Positions 36,265 to 38,316 of a stretch of DNA of 38,316 bases are shown here, piece after piece. Every line of letters starts with the position of its first letter. Positions within the stretch are counted from its first letter, which is position 1. Source of the DNA: Sphingomonas sp. (lineage in GTDB: Bacteria > Pseudomonadota > Alphaproteobacteria > Sphingomonadales > Sphingomonadaceae); the NCBI GenBank assembly GCA_017849555.1, contig JAFIGU010000068.1, positions 1 through 38,316 of the forward strand, written 5' to 3'. Below the pieces are notes generated by a model. The model did not search any database and was not told where the DNA came from. It saw only the letters and a program-made list of their open reading frames with translations. Made by a program: the position numbers and the translations under genes.

Positions 36265-38316
36265 TTGAAGGCAGGTGCTTTGATCGGATTGACTCTAATG
36301 GCCGGCGCGGCCCTGGCGCTCGCGCAGGATCAGGACGATTCTTACGCGACGCGGATGGCCAATATGCGCGCCGAACAACAGGGTGGGCAGACCAATGCGT
36401 CGCCGAGCGCACCGACCACCCCGGCGGTGCCGTTCGCGCCCAATGCCGCCGCGATCGCCGGGCCGATCGCGCAATGGACCGCGCTGCGCCAGACCGATTC
36501 CCTGCCGTTCGACAGCTATGCCAGCTTCCTGATCGCGCATCCCGGCTGGCCGGGCGAAGCGGCCAACCGCCGCGCGGCGGAACGCAAGGCCGACACCGCC
36601 TCGCCCAGCGCGGCGGTCGCCTATTTCCGCCGCTATCCGCCGCAGTCCGCGACCGGCGGGCTCGCTTATGCCCGCGCGCTCGCCGCGACCGGCCGCAGCA
36701 GCGAGGCCAATGAGGCGGCGCGCGCGGCGTGGCGGCGCGGCGCGCTCGCCGCCAACGACGAGGCCGCGCTCCAGCAGCAATTCGGCAATGCGCTCCGCGC
36801 CGAAGACCAGGATGCGCGGATGGACGCGCTTCTGTGGCAGGGCGCGACGAGCATCGCGGCGCGGCAGATCGTGCTCGTTTCCTCCTCCCGCCTGCCGCTG
36901 TTCACCGCGCGGCTCGCGTTCCGCAGCGGATCGGCTAATGCCGCCGAGCTCGCCGCGACGACCGACGCTGTGGGCGAGCGCGACGCCGGCTATATCGCCG
37001 ACAAGGCGATCTGGCTCGGCCGCACCAACCCCGCCGCGGCGCGCCAGTGGCTCGCGCGGACCCGCGCGCCGGGGATGAACCCGCCGGGCAACCCGGAAAA
37101 ATTCTACGCGACGCTCTATTCCAACGCCAAGAGCGCTGCGACCGACGGCCAGTGGCAGACCGCTTACGATATCGCGCGGCAAATCGATGACGCTTATCCC
37201 GCGGGGACCGACGTCTCGACCAAATCCTATGGCGAACGCGATCAATATACCAACCTCGCCTGGCTCGCCGGGCAGGTCGCGCTCAACAAATTGGGCCGCC
37301 CGGCGGATGCGATGCCGATGTTCGAGCGCTACGGCCGCGGCACGATCGCGCCGCAGGTCCGCGCCAAGGGCTTTTACTGGGCGGCGCGCGCCGCCGAGGC
37401 TGCCGGGCGCGCGAGCGAGGCCTCATCTTTCTACGAACGCGCCGCGGGGTTCCGCGATCAATATTACGGCCAGCTCGCCAACGAGCATCTCGGCCGCGCG
37501 CTGGTCGCGCCACCGCCGGTCGGCACCCCCGCGATCGACCCCGCGACCCGCGCCGCTTTCTACAACCGCGAGGTGGTGCGCGCCGCGCAATATCTCGGCG
37601 CGACCGGCAATTGGCAGGACCAGACCGCCTTTGTGAAGGAAATCGCGCTCGATGCGGACAGCGACAGCGATCACCTGCTCGCCGACGAACTCTCGCGCGC
37701 GATCGGCCGCCCCGATCTCGGGGTGCTGGTCGGGCGGCGCGCGATGCTCAACGGGCTCACCGAATATCGCGCCAGCGGCTTCCCCACCGTATCGGTGCCG
37801 AGCGGGTTCGAGAGCGACTGGACGATGATCCACGCGATCGCCCGGCAGGAGAGCAATTTCGATCGTATGGCGATCTCGGGCGCGGGCGCGCGCGGGCTGA
37901 TGCAGCTGATGCCGGGCACCGCGCGCGAACAGGCCGCGAAGCTTGGCCTCGCCTATAACGCCGGCGCGCTGACCACCGACACGAGTTACAACATCCAGCT
38001 CGGCGCCAATTATTTCCAGCGCATCTTCAATATGTTCGGCAGCTACCCGCTAGCGATCGCGGCGTATAACGCCGGGCCGGGCAATGTGAACAAATGGCTC
38101 AACGCGAACGGCGATCCGCGTACCGGCTCGGTCGACATGCTCGACTGGATCGAGGCGATCCCGTTCACCGAGACACGCAATTACGTCCAGCGTGTGCTGG
38201 AAAATTGGTCGGTCAACGGGCGCGGAGATACAGCGTCGAGAGGAAAGCAGCATGCGACGAATTGGGGAGGTACTCCCGAACCTTTCGATCCCGCTGTCTA
38301 CAAACAAAAACAGCGA
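36265..38316 (+). CDS. Soluble lytic transglycosylase, Slt70-like (3-prime end beyond window)
   Basis: A periplasmic muramidase of 684 residues so far; no stop is reached. The start is TTG 36265-36267, which gives a good signal peptide (MKAGALIGLTLMAGAALALA, Lys at position 2, cleavage near ALA-QD). The first ATG (36298) would cut that signal in half. A long helical superhelix (about 60-500) is followed by the SLT domain with catalytic Glu529 (ARQESNFD), GARGLMQLMPGTA and AYNAGPGNVNKW. It cleaves glycan strands with 1,6-anhydro products. The divergent gap (36175-36264) is small. Confidence 0.93.
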   Translation, partial: MKAGALIGLTLMAGAALALAQDQDDSYATRMANMRAEQQGGQTNASPSAPTTPAVPFAPNAAAIAGPIAQWTALRQTDSLPFDSYASFLIAHPGWPGEAANRRAAERKADTASPSAAVAYFRRYPPQSATGGLAYARALAATGRSSEANEAARAAWRRGALAANDEAALQQQFGNALRAEDQDARMDALLWQGATSIAARQIVLVSSSRLPLFTARLAFRSGSANAAELAATTDAVGERDAGYIADKAIWLGRTNPAAARQWLARTRAPGMNPPGNPEKFYATLYSNAKSAATDGQWQTAYDIARQIDDAYPAGTDVSTKSYGERDQYTNLAWLAGQVALNKLGRPADAMPMFERYGRGTIAPQVRAKGFYWAARAAEAAGRASEASSFYERAAGFRDQYYGQLANEHLGRALVAPPPVGTPAIDPATRAAFYNREVVRAAQYLGATGNWQDQTAFVKEIALDADSDSDHLLADELSRAIGRPDLGVLVGRRAMLNGLTEYRASGFPTVSVPSGFESDWTMIHAIARQESNFDRMAISGAGARGLMQLMPGTAREQAAKLGLAYNAGALTTDTSYNIQLGANYFQRIFNMFGSYPLAIAAYNAGPGNVNKWLNANGDPRTGSVDMLDWIEAIPFTETRNYVQRVLENWSVNGRGDTASRGKQHATNWGGTPEPFDPAVYKQKQR

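Noticed and set aside
1..38316. tRNA, rRNA, CRISPR, transposase, phage or toxin-antitoxin genes
   Set aside because: I looked for tRNA T-arm signatures, regularly spaced direct repeats and mobile-element or defence protein motifs on both strands and saw none; XerD is the housekeeping recombinase.

Overview
The window is high-GC bacterial chromosome of alphaproteobacterial type, most likely from the order Sphingomonadales (a Sphingomonas-like organism). The basis is the strong GC third-position bias, the cell-cycle kinase CckA, the xerD/aroK/aroB and dapA/smpB neighbourhoods, several small secreted proteins with a sphingomonad look, and palindromic repeats of the kind scattered through sphingomonad genomes. 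It is ordinary core-genome DNA: I see no prophage, transposase, integron, CRISPR array, tRNA or rRNA gene.

Layout. 0-3.5 kb (minus strand): an iron/2-oxoglutarate-type oxygenase, then ffs (SRP RNA), dnaX and the YbaB nucleoid protein. 3.5-6.5 kb (minus): two small basic secreted paralogues, then two tandem cysteine desulfurases and a [2Fe-2S] ferredoxin in one translationally coupled unit, divergent from an alpha/beta hydrolase. 7.4-11.5 kb (minus): a 2-TM protein, accA, xerD, a large exported protein of unknown function and a 45-residue membrane protein. 11.6-13.2 kb (plus): aroK-aroB. 13.3-18.0 kb (minus): radA, cvpA, a NifU-like protein, a CPA2 antiporter, a DUF423 protein and a frameshifted membrane-protein remnant. 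18-20 kb: a PAS-only protein, a GST and an exported repeat protein with a stress-type promoter candidate. 20.2-24.1 kb (minus): alaS, def, recR. 24.2-25.9 kb (plus): fmt-truA. 25.9-31.6 kb (minus): cckA, a single-domain response regulator, a lipoprotein, nnr and an RlmD-like methyltransferase. 31.7-36.2 kb (minus): an M13 peptidase, dapA, a small secreted protein, smpB and DUF2062. 36.3 kb to the end (plus): a soluble lytic transglycosylase cut by the window edge.

The main themes are translation quality and start (alaS, fmt, def, smpB, truA, rlmD), replication and repair (dnaX, recR, radA, xerD), protein export (ffs), Fe-S and sulfur trafficking, and envelope or cell-cycle control. The most noteworthy observations are an 81-bp palindromic repeat sitting in frame inside fmt, with a second copy in inverted orientation about 4.8 kb away; an SRP RNA with a UGAC apical loop and a good promoter; a repeat arm that supplies the xerD Shine-Dalgarno sequence; and a small frameshifted membrane gene after aroB. 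I found no convincing new multi-gene defence or mobile system.
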